The notes beneath the pieces are model-generated. The model ran no database searches. It had not been told where the DNA came from and was given only the letters and a program-made list of their open reading frames with translations. The translations under genes were made by a program, and so were the position numbers. Shown here one piece after another: positions 31,301 through 41,015 of a stretch of 64,000 nucleotides of DNA (the stretch's first letter is position 1; each line of letters starts with the position of its first letter). Source of the DNA: Silicimonas sp. (GTDB taxonomy: Bacteria; Pseudomonadota; Alphaproteobacteria; Rhodobacterales; Rhodobacteraceae); the NCBI GenBank assembly GCA_025800205.1, contig JAOXSD010000113.1:35373-99372 (forward strand). Direction: 5' to 3'.

Positions 31301-31773
31301 CAGGCCGCCCCCCGGTGTTTGGCCGCTTCAAGAATGGCGTCGATGATCGGCTCATAGCCGGTGCAGCGGCAGAGATTGCCGGAAATCGCCTCGTCCACCT
31401 CCGCCCGCGTCGGGTTCGGATTGCGGTCGAGAAGCGCTTTTGCCGCCATCAGCATGCCGGGGGTGCAATAGCCGCATTGGGCGGCAAAGCCCTCCATGAA
31501 GGCGATCTGGAGCGGGTGCAGATCCGGCCCGTCGGCCAGCCCGCCTGCGGTGTCGACCCGGCGGCCAGCCACGGTCTCGGCCAGGGTCAGGCAGGCGATA
31601 TGGGCCTCCCCGTCGATCATCACCGTGCAGGCGCCGCAGCCGCCCTGACCGCAGCCGTATTTGGGCGAGAGATCGCCGCAGCCCCGGCGCAGCACGTCGA
31701 GCAGATTGCCGCCCGGGTCGACGAACACCGCCGCCTCTTCGCCGTTGAGCGTGAACGTGATCGGCGTCTTCAT
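31300..31773 (-). CDS. (2Fe-2S)-binding subunit of molybdenum hydroxylase
   Basis: YGCGQGGCGACTVMIDG; CGYCTPGMLMAAKALLDRNP; GNLCRCTGYEPIIDAI. Confidence 0.93.
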   Translation of the reverse strand: MKTPITFTLNGEEAAVFVDPGGNLLDVLRRGCGDLSPKYGCGQGGCGACTVMIDGEAHIACLTLAETVAGRRVDTAGGLADGPDLHPLQIAFMEGFAAQCGYCTPGMLMAAKALLDRNPNPTRAEVDEAISGNLCRCTGYEPIIDAILEAAKHRGAA

Positions 31774-32561
31774 CGCGCCTCCTCCCCCAGCAGCAACCGG
31801 CGCAGATGCACCGGGGCCACCTCGCGCCGGTACCAGGCCGAGGCAATCGGATCATCGGGCAGCTCCAGCCCCTCGGTGGCCACCGCCAAGGCCGGCGCGA
31901 TCCCGTTTGCATCAAGGCTTGCGCCCTCCAGAGCCGCCTCCACCGCAGGCACGCGGAGGGGCGTCGGACCCATGGCGCCATAGGCCACGCGCGCCCCCGA
32001 CAACCGCCCCGCCGCGCGCGTCAGATGGGCCGCCATCGACATGACCGACACGCCCTTGGGCTTGACCCGCGCGACCTTGCGGAACCGCAGCGCATCACTG
32101 TCCGGACGCCGCACCAGCACCGCCTGCACCAGCCCGCGCCGTTCGGCCAGAAAGGCCTCCAGCGACATCTCCCGCCCGTCCGCCATGCGCAGATCGGCCC
32201 CCAGCGCCAGCAGCGCGACGGTGAGATCGCCGTAAGGATGCGGCGCCATCAGATTGCCGCCCACTGTCGCCATGTTGCGGATCGCGGGCCCCCCCACGGC
32301 GCGGGCGGCAGGGGTGAGAAAATCCACCTCCCGATGGCCGATCAGCCCGGTCATGGTCACGCCGGCGCCAATGGCGATCCGGTCGCCATCGCGTGCAATC
32401 TGGCGCAGGGCGGGATCGGGCGAATGCACAATCCGTTTCACCCGCGCATCGAAGTAATTCACCCGGTTCATGATCAGCGTGCCGCCGCCCAGAAACCGGC
32501 TGTCGGGCGTCATTGCCGCTGCCGCTTCGGCCGCCGTGGGAAAACTCACCACCTCAAGCAT
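31770..32561 (-). CDS. FAD-binding subunit of molybdenum hydroxylase
   Basis: RFLGGGTLIMNRV, IGAGVTMTGLI, NMATVGGNLMAPHPYGDL; start MLEVVSFPTA. Confidence 0.9.
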   Translation of the reverse strand: MLEVVSFPTAAEAAAAMTPDSRFLGGGTLIMNRVNYFDARVKRIVHSPDPALRQIARDGDRIAIGAGVTMTGLIGHREVDFLTPAARAVGGPAIRNMATVGGNLMAPHPYGDLTVALLALGADLRMADGREMSLEAFLAERRGLVQAVLVRRPDSDALRFRKVARVKPKGVSVMSMAAHLTRAAGRLSGARVAYGAMGPTPLRVPAVEAALEGASLDANGIAPALAVATEGLELPDDPIASAWYRREVAPVHLRRLLLGEEAR

Positions 32562-33000
32562 GGCCCGCCTCCATATGGCTGCGAATGGCCTCGAACCCGG
32601 CCACATAAACGCCCTCGCCCACCAGTTCGGCCAGTTCGGCCTCGCGGCCTTTCGGCGTGTCGAACCGGCTTTCCCATTCCCAGAAACAGCGGTCGCCATC
32701 GGTCACCGGGAAAAGCCGCACATGGGCCACGTAGTTGAAAAGCGGGATCGGGGTGTCGATGAGGCAATAGGAAAAGCTCTGTTCCAGATCGGAAAGCGTC
32801 AGCAATTGCTCGCGCAGATTGGCGCCATCGGTGAGCCGGAAATTCCGCACCGCACCCACCCGGTCCGAGGCATGGCCGCGCTCGATATGGCTTTCGGCAA
32901 TCACCGGATGCCAGCGGTCATGGCCGTTGAAATCCCGGATCACATCCCAGACAGCCTCCGCCGGCGCATCGATCACGGTGCTTTTCCTCACCCGTGGCAT
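32554..33000 (-). CDS. SRPBCC (polyketide cyclase/CoxG-like) family protein, copy 1
   Basis: STVIDAPAEAVWDVIRDFNGHDRWHPVI; start MPRVRKS. Confidence 0.85.
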   Translation of the reverse strand: MPRVRKSTVIDAPAEAVWDVIRDFNGHDRWHPVIAESHIERGHASDRVGAVRNFRLTDGANLREQLLTLSDLEQSFSYCLIDTPIPLFNYVAHVRLFPVTDGDRCFWEWESRFDTPKGREAELAELVGEGVYVAGFEAIRSHMEAGHA

Positions 33001-33440
33001 CACGCGCCCCCGAATTGCCGCTTCAGCGCATCGAACCCGCCCTGGAACACCTCGTTGCCCACCAGCGCCACAAGCCCGTCTTCCTCGCCCGGATCGCAGG
33101 AGAACTCCGCTGTCCATTCCGCAAACGTGCCGTTGCTTTCGGTCACCGGCGTGAGCCGCAGGGTGGCGATGTAATCGGTCAGCGGCATCGGGCTGTCGAG
33201 GATCGAATAGGTGCAGAACATGTCGTAATCCGACAGGCCCAGAAGCTGTTCGCGGATGTTGTCGCCATTCTGCAGGTTGAAGTTGCGGATGCAGCCGACC
33301 TGATCGGCGGGCAGCGCCTCCTCGATCCGGCTGTCGCGGATCATCGGGTGCCAGCGCGGCAGATCGTTGAACCCCCGCACCTTGTCCCAGACCCGATCGG
33401 CTGGCGCGCCAATGACGCTCGACGTGTAAACCCGCGCCAT
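33000..33440 (-). CDS. SRPBCC family protein, copy 2
   Basis: SSVIGAPADRVWDKVRGFNDLPRWHPMI; aligns along its length with copy 1. Confidence 0.88.
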   Translation of the reverse strand: MARVYTSSVIGAPADRVWDKVRGFNDLPRWHPMIRDSRIEEALPADQVGCIRNFNLQNGDNIREQLLGLSDYDMFCTYSILDSPMPLTDYIATLRLTPVTESNGTFAEWTAEFSCDPGEEDGLVALVGNEVFQGGFDALKRQFGGA

Positions 33441-33441
33441 C

Positions 33442-36132
33442 TTACGACTTCGCCTCCCCGTCCTTCTTCTTCGCCTCGTCCGCCTTCAGATTGGCCAGCT
33501 TCTGGCTTTCGCTCATGGCCCGCGCCATGTTGTTGGCGTCCTGGAACACCGCCGATTTGGCGAGGTTCGAGCCATCGATGCCGATGTCGTTCATCAGGCT
33601 GTCGATCATCGGCCCCTGCACCCGGTAGCGGAGCGCGGAATTGATCACCTCGTCGGTCGGGCTGGCGCCAGTGCCACCCCCGCCGCCGCCGCCATTGCCG
33701 CCATCGGACCAGTTGAGCCCGGTGGTGCCGCCGCCGCCCAATTGCATGATCTTGATCTCGTCGATCTTCTCGAGCGGTTTGACCTGGGCGGCGATGATGC
33801 CCTCGAGCCGTTCCAGCATGTTGCGCTTGAAGAGCGAGGCGCGCGCCTCGTCGGTGAGAATGTTCTCGGCCTCGTTGATGAGCCGCTGCGCCTCGGCGCG
33901 CACGGCGGCCACCACCTCTTCGGCATGGGCGGCAAGCTTGGCGCGTTCGGCCTCTTTCTCGGCCTCGGTGACCCCGACCAGCTTGTCGCGGGACGCGGCC
34001 TCGACGGCTTTCGCCGTGTCGACCTTGGCCAGGGCGGCAGCAGCTTCGGCGCGTTTCGCCTCCGCCTTGATCGCGGCCGCACTTTCATCAAGCGACTTGC
34101 CGTAAAGCGCAATCGCCTTCTCCATCGCGGCTTCTTCGACGGCCTTCTCGCGCTCGATCTCCAATTGCCGCCGCTTCTTCTGATGGGCGATGCGCGCGTC
34201 GTCCAATTCATCCTCCGACTGGATCTGCACCCGCTCGACGATCTCCTTCGCGGCAATCTCCGCTTCGCGCAGCGCCTTGGTGCGTTCGACCTCCAGATGT
34301 TCGATCGCCTTGCGCCGCTCCACATTGGCCGCGTCAATCGCACGCTCCTTCTCGATCTCGGCGGCGCGTGTCTTCGCTTCCTCCTCGATCCGGGCGGCGT
34401 TGATCGTCTCCTGCGCGGCGATATTGGCCGCATCGACCGCGCGGTTGCGGGCGATCTCGCGCTCGCGCATGTCCTGCTCATAGGCAATACGCTCGGCGGC
34501 AAGGGTCTTTTCCTTGGCAATCCGCGCCGCTTCCACCGCCTGCGCCTTCGCCTCCTCGCGCGCCTCGGTCTGTTCATGGGCCTCGATCCGCTCGAAAGCC
34601 AGAAGACGCTCCTGGGCGATCCGCGCGGTTTCCACCGCCTCGCGGGCGTCGATCTCGGCCTGATCGACGGCGCGGTTGCGCTCAATCTCCAGGCTCCGCG
34701 TCTCCCGGTCGGACGAAATCCGCGCCGAGGCCACGGCTTTTTCCTGCATGATGCGAAGCTTCTCGGTCGCCTCCCGCTGGGCGATCTCGGCCTCTGAGAT
34801 CGCCAGATCGCGCGCCACTTCCCGCTCGCGGGTGGTCTGCTCGAAGGCGATGCGCGCATCGGTCACCGCCTTTTCCTGAGCGATCCGGGCCTGCTCCACC
34901 GCTTCGCGCGCAGCGATGCCTTCCGCATCCACCGCCTGCTGCCGCGCAATCTCCCGGGTCTGGGTCTCGCGCTCCTTGGCGATCCGCGCCTCGTCCAGCG
35001 CCTTTTCCTGAGCGATGCGCGCGGTTTCCACCGTCTCGCGCGCCGCAATCTCGGCCGCATCGGTTTCCTGGCGGGTGCGAATGCGCTCTTCGGTCAGCGC
35101 CTTTTCCTGGGCGATGCGCGCCTTTTCAATCGCTTCCCGCGTGGCAATGTCGGCCTCCTCGACCACCTGCTGGCGTTCGATCTCGCGCTGGCGGATCTCG
35201 CGCTCCGACGCAATCCGCGCCTCGGAGATCTGCCGCTCATTCTCGATCCGTGCGGTCTCGATGGCCTCACGCGACAACAGTGTCGCCTGTTCCGCATCCT
35301 TCTCCCGCTCGGACCGTTCGCGGGCCAGTTCGGCACGCTGCTGCGCGCGGCGGAATTCCACCTCGCGCTCCTGATCAAGCCGCGCTTCTTCCGAGGCGCG
35401 CTCGATGTCCAGCGCCTGTTTCTCGGCCTCGAGATTGCGCGCCCGGATCTGGATCATCGCATCCTGTTCGATGTCGTTGCGCAGCTTGCGGCGCGCCTCG
35501 ACCGCCTCGATCACATTGGTCAGACCCTCGGCATCGAACTTGTTCGACGGGTTGAAATACTGAATGTCGGTCTGGTCGATATCGGTGGCAGCGACGCTTT
35601 CCAGTTCCAGCCCGTTCTTGTCGAGCCCCTCCTGCGCCATCTCCAGAACCCGCGCGACATAGTCGTTCCGGTTTTCGTGCACCTCCTCCAGCGTCATCTG
35701 GCTGGCCACCGTGCGAAGTGCCGAGATGAACTTGCCCGACAGAAGCGAATGAATGCGTTCAGGTTCCAGCGTGCGCCGCCCCAGCGTCGAGGCCGCCAGC
35801 GACACCGCCTCCCGGCTCTGGTTCACCCGCACGTAGAATTCCGCATCCACATCGATGCGCATCCGGTCGCGGGTGATCAGCGCCTCGTCCTTTTCGCGGG
35901 TCACCGCCAGTTGCAACGAGTTCATGTTCACCGGCGTGATGTCATGGATGATCGGCCAGACGAAGGCGCCACCATTGATCACCACCTTTTCCCCGAGGAA
36001 CCCGGTGCGGACAAAGGCCACCTCCTTGGTCGAGCGGCGGTAAAGCCAGTGCATCACCCAGTAGATGACGAAGATCACGATCACGGCGGCAATCAGCCAC
36101 AAGATCAGTTGTCCTATCAGTTCACCAGTCAT
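33442..36132 (-). CDS. Flotillin/SPFH family protein with very long coiled coil
   Basis: N-terminal TM, VAFVRTGFLGEKVVINGGAFVWPIIHDITPVNMNSLQLAV, then ARIAQEKA-type repeats, C-terminal low-complexity GGNGGGGGGGTG. Confidence 0.9.
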   Translation of the reverse strand: MTGELIGQLILWLIAAVIVIFVIYWVMHWLYRRSTKEVAFVRTGFLGEKVVINGGAFVWPIIHDITPVNMNSLQLAVTREKDEALITRDRMRIDVDAEFYVRVNQSREAVSLAASTLGRRTLEPERIHSLLSGKFISALRTVASQMTLEEVHENRNDYVARVLEMAQEGLDKNGLELESVAATDIDQTDIQYFNPSNKFDAEGLTNVIEAVEARRKLRNDIEQDAMIQIRARNLEAEKQALDIERASEEARLDQEREVEFRRAQQRAELARERSEREKDAEQATLLSREAIETARIENERQISEARIASEREIRQREIERQQVVEEADIATREAIEKARIAQEKALTEERIRTRQETDAAEIAARETVETARIAQEKALDEARIAKERETQTREIARQQAVDAEGIAAREAVEQARIAQEKAVTDARIAFEQTTREREVARDLAISEAEIAQREATEKLRIMQEKAVASARISSDRETRSLEIERNRAVDQAEIDAREAVETARIAQERLLAFERIEAHEQTEAREEAKAQAVEAARIAKEKTLAAERIAYEQDMREREIARNRAVDAANIAAQETINAARIEEEAKTRAAEIEKERAIDAANVERRKAIEHLEVERTKALREAEIAAKEIVERVQIQSEDELDDARIAHQKKRRQLEIEREKAVEEAAMEKAIALYGKSLDESAAAIKAEAKRAEAAAALAKVDTAKAVEAASRDKLVGVTEAEKEAERAKLAAHAEEVVAAVRAEAQRLINEAENILTDEARASLFKRNMLERLEGIIAAQVKPLEKIDEIKIMQLGGGGTTGLNWSDGGNGGGGGGGTGASPTDEVINSALRYRVQGPMIDSLMNDIGIDGSNLAKSAVFQDANNMARAMSESQKLANLKADEAKKKDGEAKS
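34215..35253 (-). repeat. Degenerate internal protein repeat (11-residue periodicity, 44/33-residue superunits) within the flotillin gene
   Basis: ARI(A/M)xE(K/R)-type anchors at residues 294, 338, 371, 415, 459, 503, 536, 580; spacings 44,33,44,44,44,33,44. Confidence 0.85.
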
Positions 36133-36144
36133 AGGAACCTCCCT

Positions 36145-36975
36145 TCAGCCCTTGCGGCCGATCTTCTTGAATGTCTTCGTTTGTTCGGTCAGCGCGATTT
36201 CCGTCGGCAGGCGCTCCATCGACGACGCACCGTAAAACCCGTGACAATGTTTGGTGTTGTTCAGAACGAATTCCGCATCCTCCGGCATCGCCACCGGCCC
36301 GCCATGGACAAGCACGATCACCTCCGGGTTCACCTCCAGCGCCGCCGCGCCCCAGGCATCGGTCAATGCCGGCGCCTCTTCCAGCGACACGCCGGTTTCG
36401 GCTCCGATGGAGCCGCCGGTGGTCAGGCCCAGATGCACCACGATGATGTCGGCCCCCGCCTCCGCCATGGCGCGGGCATCGGCCTCGCTGAAGACATAGG
36501 GCGTGGTCAAGAGCCCGCGGGCGGAGGCCATGCGGATCATCTCCACCTCATGGCCATATCCCATGCCGGTCTCTTCGAGATTGGCGCGAAAGAGCCCGTC
36601 GATCAGCCCGACGGTGGGAAAGTTCTGCACGCCCGCAAAGCCTTCGGCCTGCACATCATCCAGAAATTTCTCCATCCGGCGGAACGGATCGGTGGCGCAG
36701 ACGCCGGCCAGAACCGGCGTATGCTTGACCACCGGCAGCACCTCGCCGGCCATCTCCATCACCACGCCATTGGCGTCACCATAAGGCATGAGCCCGGCAA
36801 GCGAGCCGCGCCCGGCCATCCGGTAGCGGCCGGAATTGTAGATCACGATCAGATCGATCCCGCCCGCTTCTTCGCATTTCGCCGAAAGCCCGGTGCCGGC
36901 ACCGCCGCCGATGATCGGCTCGCCCCGGTCGCGCATGGCGCGGAATTTGGTCATCAACTCATTGCGGTCAAACAC
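36145..36975 (-). CDS. Phosphoenolpyruvate hydrolase-family / Tm-1-type TIM-barrel protein
   Basis: [55 protein letters not shown]; likely GTG start ([12 protein letters not shown]). Confidence 0.85.
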   Translation of the reverse strand: MFDRNELMTKFRAMRDRGEPIIGGGAGTGLSAKCEEAGGIDLIVIYNSGRYRMAGRGSLAGLMPYGDANGVVMEMAGEVLPVVKHTPVLAGVCATDPFRRMEKFLDDVQAEGFAGVQNFPTVGLIDGLFRANLEETGMGYGHEVEMIRMASARGLLTTPYVFSEADARAMAEAGADIIVVHLGLTTGGSIGAETGVSLEEAPALTDAWGAAALEVNPEVIVLVHGGPVAMPEDAEFVLNNTKHCHGFYGASSMERLPTEIALTEQTKTFKKIGRKG

Positions 36976-36979
36976 GTCT

Positions 36980-39154
36980 CTATCCTTGTCCTGCGGCACG
37001 GGGGGCCGGGGCGCTCCCGTGCAGGCTTCTGAACTCACCGGCCACGAGGGCGGCGAATTCCGGGTCATTGATGTGATGGGGCACGCGGATCAGATGGCGG
37101 GTGCCGGTTTGCTGCACGGCGGCCTCCAGCGCGCCGAAGAGTGCGGCATCGGCAGCCGGGTCGTAGAACGGCTGGCCCGGCCCGGCGATGGCCGAAATGC
37201 CGCCTTCGGGCAGATAGAACCGCACCGGCCCGGTCATGCGGTTGAGCTTTTCGCCAATCCAGCGCCCGATCTCGGCACATTCCTCAGGCGTCGTGCGCAT
37301 CAGCGTGACCTGCGGGTTGTGTTCGTAGAACAGCCGGTCGCGGTAGCGTTCGGGCACCGTGTCGCGCGCGCCGAAATTCACCATGTCCAGCGCGCCGCAG
37401 GAGCCGATATAGGGACGGGCGCTGGTGATCGCGGCCTCAAATCGGGTCTCATCGGCCGGGAACACGCCGCCTGCGATCATGTCGCAGACCTCGGTGGTGG
37501 TCAGGTCGATCACACCGGTCAGTTTGCCCTCGGCCAGAAGGTTCTCCATCGACCGACCGCCGGTGCCGGTGGCGTGGAAAACGAGGCAATCGTAATCGGC
37601 CTCCAACAGCCCGCTCACCTGCTGCACCGCCGGTGTCGTCACGCCGAACATGGTCAGCCCGATGGCCGGTTTGTCAGGCGCGGGCGGCGGTGCCGCACGG
37701 CGCGCGCTGACCATGCCCGCCAGGGCGCGCGCGCCATTGCCCAGCACATCGCGGGTGATCACGTTCAGCCCCTGAATATCCGCGACCGCGTTCAGCATCA
37801 GCATGTCGGAGGCGCCCACATAGGGGCCAGTGTTGCCCGAGGCGATGGTCGAGATCAGCACTTTCGGCACGCCCAGGGGCAGCGCGCGGAAGGCGGGGCT
37901 TGCCAGCGCCGCAGCACCGGAGCCGCCCGCCGAAATTGCCCCTTCGATGTCGCCCTGTGCCGTGATCCAGCGCTCGAAGGCCAGCGCCATGCCCGCCACC
38001 GCCGTGCCGCGATCGCCGGTGAATACGCCTGCCACGCCGCGCGGATGCAAGCCCGCCACCGCATGGGGCGGCACATCGGCGCCCGAGGGTTTGCCAGAGG
38101 TCGAGAGATCGACCAGAACCGCCTCAACCCCTTGATCTTTCAACATATCCCGCAGGAATCGCAGTTCCGCGCCCTTGGTGTCCAACGTGCCTGCCACCAG
38201 CACCCGGCCCGCGCGTCCGCGCGTCCGGACCTGTGCCAGCGGCTTGATCTCACCGCCCGCAGGTGCCAGCGGCGTGACCGTGCGCGCGGCACTTTCGATC
38301 ACATGGACCGGCACCGCGCGCGACCAGCGGGTCGGGATCACCGGGTTCGAAATATAGACCCGGGTCAGCGCCTCCGGTGCCGCGTCAGCCGTCTCGGCGT
38401 CAGTGCGCACGGCCGGGTCCGGCGTCTCGTCATGGGCATGGCGCCCGACGCCCAGAAGCGCCTGCTGCAGATCCCGGTCGCTGGCCAGCCGGGCGCTGTC
38501 CATCACCCGGTTGATCCGCCCGTTGACCATGATCGCCACATCGGAGGCCACCGCACAGGCCACGCCGATATTCTGTTCGATCATCAGAACATCGATGTCG
38601 CCCTCTTCGCCCAGCCGGATCAGCATGTCCTCGACCTGCTGCACGATCACCGGGGCCAGACCCTCGGTCGGCTCATCCATCAGCAGAAGCCGGGGGTTCA
38701 GCAACAGCGCCCGCGAAATCGCCAGCATCTGCTGTTCGCCGCCCGAAAGCTGCGAGCCGAGATTGCTCCGCCGCTCGGCCAGACGGGGAAAGGTTCCGTA
38801 GATCCGCTCAATGGTCCAGGCGCCGCCACGTTTTTCCACCAGCCGCAGATGCTCATGCACCGAGAGCGACCGCCAAAGCCGCCGCCCCTGGGGCACATAG
38901 CCGATGCCCATCCGCGCCACATCCGCCGGGCTCCGCCCGTTCAGCACCTGACCGTGAAAGGCGATGGTGCCCGAAGCCACCGGTTCCAGCCCCATGATCG
39001 CCTTGCACAGCGTGGTCTTGCCCATGCCGTTGCGACCGACCAGCGAATGCACGCCGCCATGGAGCGCCATGTTCACGCCCTGCAGCGCATGGCTCTGGCC
39101 GTAATAGACATTGAGATCGCGGATCTCGAGAATGGGCGTGCCCTCAGCCATCAT
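36980..39154 (-). CDS. LivF-type ABC ATPase fused to Tm-1-like ATP-binding (UPF0261) domain
   Basis: N-terminal [50 protein letters not shown]-terminal [75 protein letters not shown]. Confidence 0.92.
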   Translation of the reverse strand: MMAEGTPILEIRDLNVYYGQSHALQGVNMALHGGVHSLVGRNGMGKTTLCKAIMGLEPVASGTIAFHGQVLNGRSPADVARMGIGYVPQGRRLWRSLSVHEHLRLVEKRGGAWTIERIYGTFPRLAERRSNLGSQLSGGEQQMLAISRALLLNPRLLLMDEPTEGLAPVIVQQVEDMLIRLGEEGDIDVLMIEQNIGVACAVASDVAIMVNGRINRVMDSARLASDRDLQQALLGVGRHAHDETPDPAVRTDAETADAAPEALTRVYISNPVIPTRWSRAVPVHVIESAARTVTPLAPAGGEIKPLAQVRTRGRAGRVLVAGTLDTKGAELRFLRDMLKDQGVEAVLVDLSTSGKPSGADVPPHAVAGLHPRGVAGVFTGDRGTAVAGMALAFERWITAQGDIEGAISAGGSGAAALASPAFRALPLGVPKVLISTIASGNTGPYVGASDMLMLNAVADIQGLNVITRDVLGNGARALAGMVSARRAAPPPAPDKPAIGLTMFGVTTPAVQQVSGLLEADYDCLVFHATGTGGRSMENLLAEGKLTGVIDLTTTEVCDMIAGGVFPADETRFEAAITSARPYIGSCGALDMVNFGARDTVPERYRDRLFYEHNPQVTLMRTTPEECAEIGRWIGEKLNRMTGPVRFYLPEGGISAIAGPGQPFYDPAADAALFGALEAAVQQTGTRHLIRVPHHINDPEFAALVAGEFRSLHGSAPAPRAAGQG

Positions 39155-39947
39155 CGCCCCCGAGATAAAGCGCCTGCACTTCCGGATCGTCCTCGATCTC
39201 CGCCGGGCTGCCTTCCTTGAAGATCCGCCCGTTATGCATCATCGTCACCGATTCCGAGACGCGCAGCGCCACATCCATATCGTGTTCGATGATGATGAAC
39301 CCCATATGCTGGGGCAGGCCCAGAAGGATCTCGATCAGCTCCGTGCGCTCGGTCGGCGACAACCCGGCGGCGGGTTCGTCAAACAGAATGAAACGCGGCG
39401 CCCCGGCCAGCGCCATGGCAATCTCCAACTGCCGCTGCTGGCCATAGGACAGGGTCGAGACTTCGGCATGTTGCACATCTTCGAGATGCACCACGCGGAC
39501 GAGGTTTTCCGCACTTGCCATCAGCGCATCATCCCGGCGCGGGCGCAGGAAGGAAAACCGGCTGCGCGACACGCCGGTGCTGGCGAGATAGATATTGTCC
39601 AGCACGCTCAGCCCGGTGAACAAAAGCGAGATCTGATAAGTCCGCCGCAGCCCCCGGCGGATACGCTCATGGGGCGGAAACTGGGTGATGTCCTCGCCAA
39701 AGAACCGGATCGTGCCGGTGCTCGCGGGGAAATCGCCGGTCACGCAATTGAAGAGCGTCGTCTTGCCCGCGCCGTTCGACCCCAGCACCGCGCGCCGCTC
39801 GCTCGGGCGCACCACAAGGTTGATGTCGCTGAGTGCGGCCAGCGCGCCGAAGAGTTTGGACACCCCGGTGAGCTCCAACGCATTGGCGGTGCCCGTGGCC
39901 CCCAGCCGCTCGGAGATCGAGCCGCGCTCTTCCAGCACCGTGGTCAT
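39144..39947 (-). CDS. Branched-chain-type ABC transporter ATP-binding protein (LivG-like)
   Basis: GSNGAGKTTLFNCVTGDF, LSYGQQRQLEIAMALAGAPRFILFDEPAAGLSP. Confidence 0.93.
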   Translation of the reverse strand: MTTVLEERGSISERLGATGTANALELTGVSKLFGALAALSDINLVVRPSERRAVLGSNGAGKTTLFNCVTGDFPASTGTIRFFGEDITQFPPHERIRRGLRRTYQISLLFTGLSVLDNIYLASTGVSRSRFSFLRPRRDDALMASAENLVRVVHLEDVQHAEVSTLSYGQQRQLEIAMALAGAPRFILFDEPAAGLSPTERTELIEILLGLPQHMGFIIIEHDMDVALRVSESVTMMHNGRIFKEGSPAEIEDDPEVQALYLGGDDG

Positions 39948-41014
39948 GGCCCCTCCCCTCCCCGACCGGTGAGCGGATCGCGGTTGCGGCTTTCGCGGAA
40001 CTTGTCCCAGAGCCCCAGAATGCCGTCGGGCGACCAGAAGACGATGATCAGGAAGGTGACGCCAACCAGCAGTTGGAACCGCTCGCCCGAGAGACCCATC
40101 GCCACCAGCGCGTCAATCGCATAGGTCTTCAGGATCACATAGATCAGCGCGCCGATGAACGGGCCGACCGGGTGGCGCAGGCCGCCGATCACCGCGATCA
40201 CCAGAATGTCGATGGCTGCCCCGATGGCCGCCGTGCCGGGCGAGATCTGCGCCGATTGCCAGGTCAGCAGGATGCCCCCGATGGCCGCCAGCAGCGAGGC
40301 GAACGTATAGGCCGCGACCCGGTGCGCGGTGACGTTGAAGCCCAGCGCCGACATCCGGCGCGGATTGTCCCGCACCCCTTGCAAGGCAAGGCCGAAGGGC
40401 GCGCGCGAGATGTAGAGCACCACGAAATATCCCAGCGCCGCCCAGAACAGGGTGAGGTAGTAGAACGCCGCCGGGCCGCGCCAGTCGACCCCGAACAGCA
40501 TTGGCGGCAACACCCCGTTGAAGCCGGAAAAGCCGTTGAAGATCACGTAATTCTGCCGGGTGAAGTAGAAGAACGCCGCCGCAATCGCCAGCGTGATCAT
40601 GATCGTGTAGATGCCTTCGGTGCGCACCGCGAGCCAGCCGGTAAGCGTGCCGAAGATCATCGCGATGATCAGCGAGATCGGCACCGCGATATACCAGGGC
40701 CAGCCCAGCGAAATCGTGTCGATGGCAGAGACGCCGAAGATCGCGACCATATAGCCGCCCATGCCGGCAATCGACATCTGCGCGAGACTGACCATGCCGC
40801 CATAGCCGCCCAGAAACATCAGCCCAAGTGCGATGAGCCCCAGGATGAAGGTCCAGCCGAAGATCTGAAAGAGCACGAAATCGCCCGCAATGGCGGGCAT
40901 GATCAGAAGCACCAGACCGACGACCCAATAAGCGGCCGGAATGCGCTCGAGCCAGCTGCGGTCCTCGCGCGCGGCCGCGTCGGCGCGGGTCTCGAACGGA
41001 TCGACCACCGCCAT
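39944..41014 (-). CDS. Branched-chain-type ABC transporter permease (LivM-like)
   Basis: Hydrophobic; GFNVTAHRVAAYTFASLLAAIGGILLTWQSAQISP; GGLRHPVGPFIGALIYVIL. Confidence 0.92.
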   Translation of the reverse strand: MAVVDPFETRADAAAREDRSWLERIPAAYWVVGLVLLIMPAIAGDFVLFQIFGWTFILGLIALGLMFLGGYGGMVSLAQMSIAGMGGYMVAIFGVSAIDTISLGWPWYIAVPISLIIAMIFGTLTGWLAVRTEGIYTIMITLAIAAAFFYFTRQNYVIFNGFSGFNGVLPPMLFGVDWRGPAAFYYLTLFWAALGYFVVLYISRAPFGLALQGVRDNPRRMSALGFNVTAHRVAAYTFASLLAAIGGILLTWQSAQISPGTAAIGAAIDILVIAVIGGLRHPVGPFIGALIYVILKTYAIDALVAMGLSGERFQLLVGVTFLIIVFWSPDGILGLWDKFRESRNRDPLTGRGGEGP

Positions 41015-41015
41015 T

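Noticed and set aside
29489-31357. 622-aa plus-strand ORF
   Set aside because: Antisense to the MoCo subunit N-half; its Gly/Arg-rich start mirrors the Pro-rich tail on the other strand.
26378-33000. Aerobic form I CO dehydrogenase operon (coxMSLDEFG)
   Set aside because: CoxD/E/G-like genes are present but the active-site loop reads TAMRGFG rather than AYxCSFR and the large subunit is split, so a CODH call is not supported.
33645-34859. 404-aa Arg/Pro/Ser-rich minus-strand ORF inside the flotillin gene
   Set aside because: Alternate frame of the repetitive coiled-coil region; extreme composition explained by frame-shifted reading of the hendecad repeats.
34215-35253. Possible CRISPR-like or minisatellite DNA array
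   Set aside because: Repeats are degenerate at DNA level, codon-phased (132/99 bp) and explained by protein coiled-coil periodicity; no spacers.
36893-39220. 775-aa plus-strand ORF
   Set aside because: Antisense to the LivF-Tm1 fusion; no motif.
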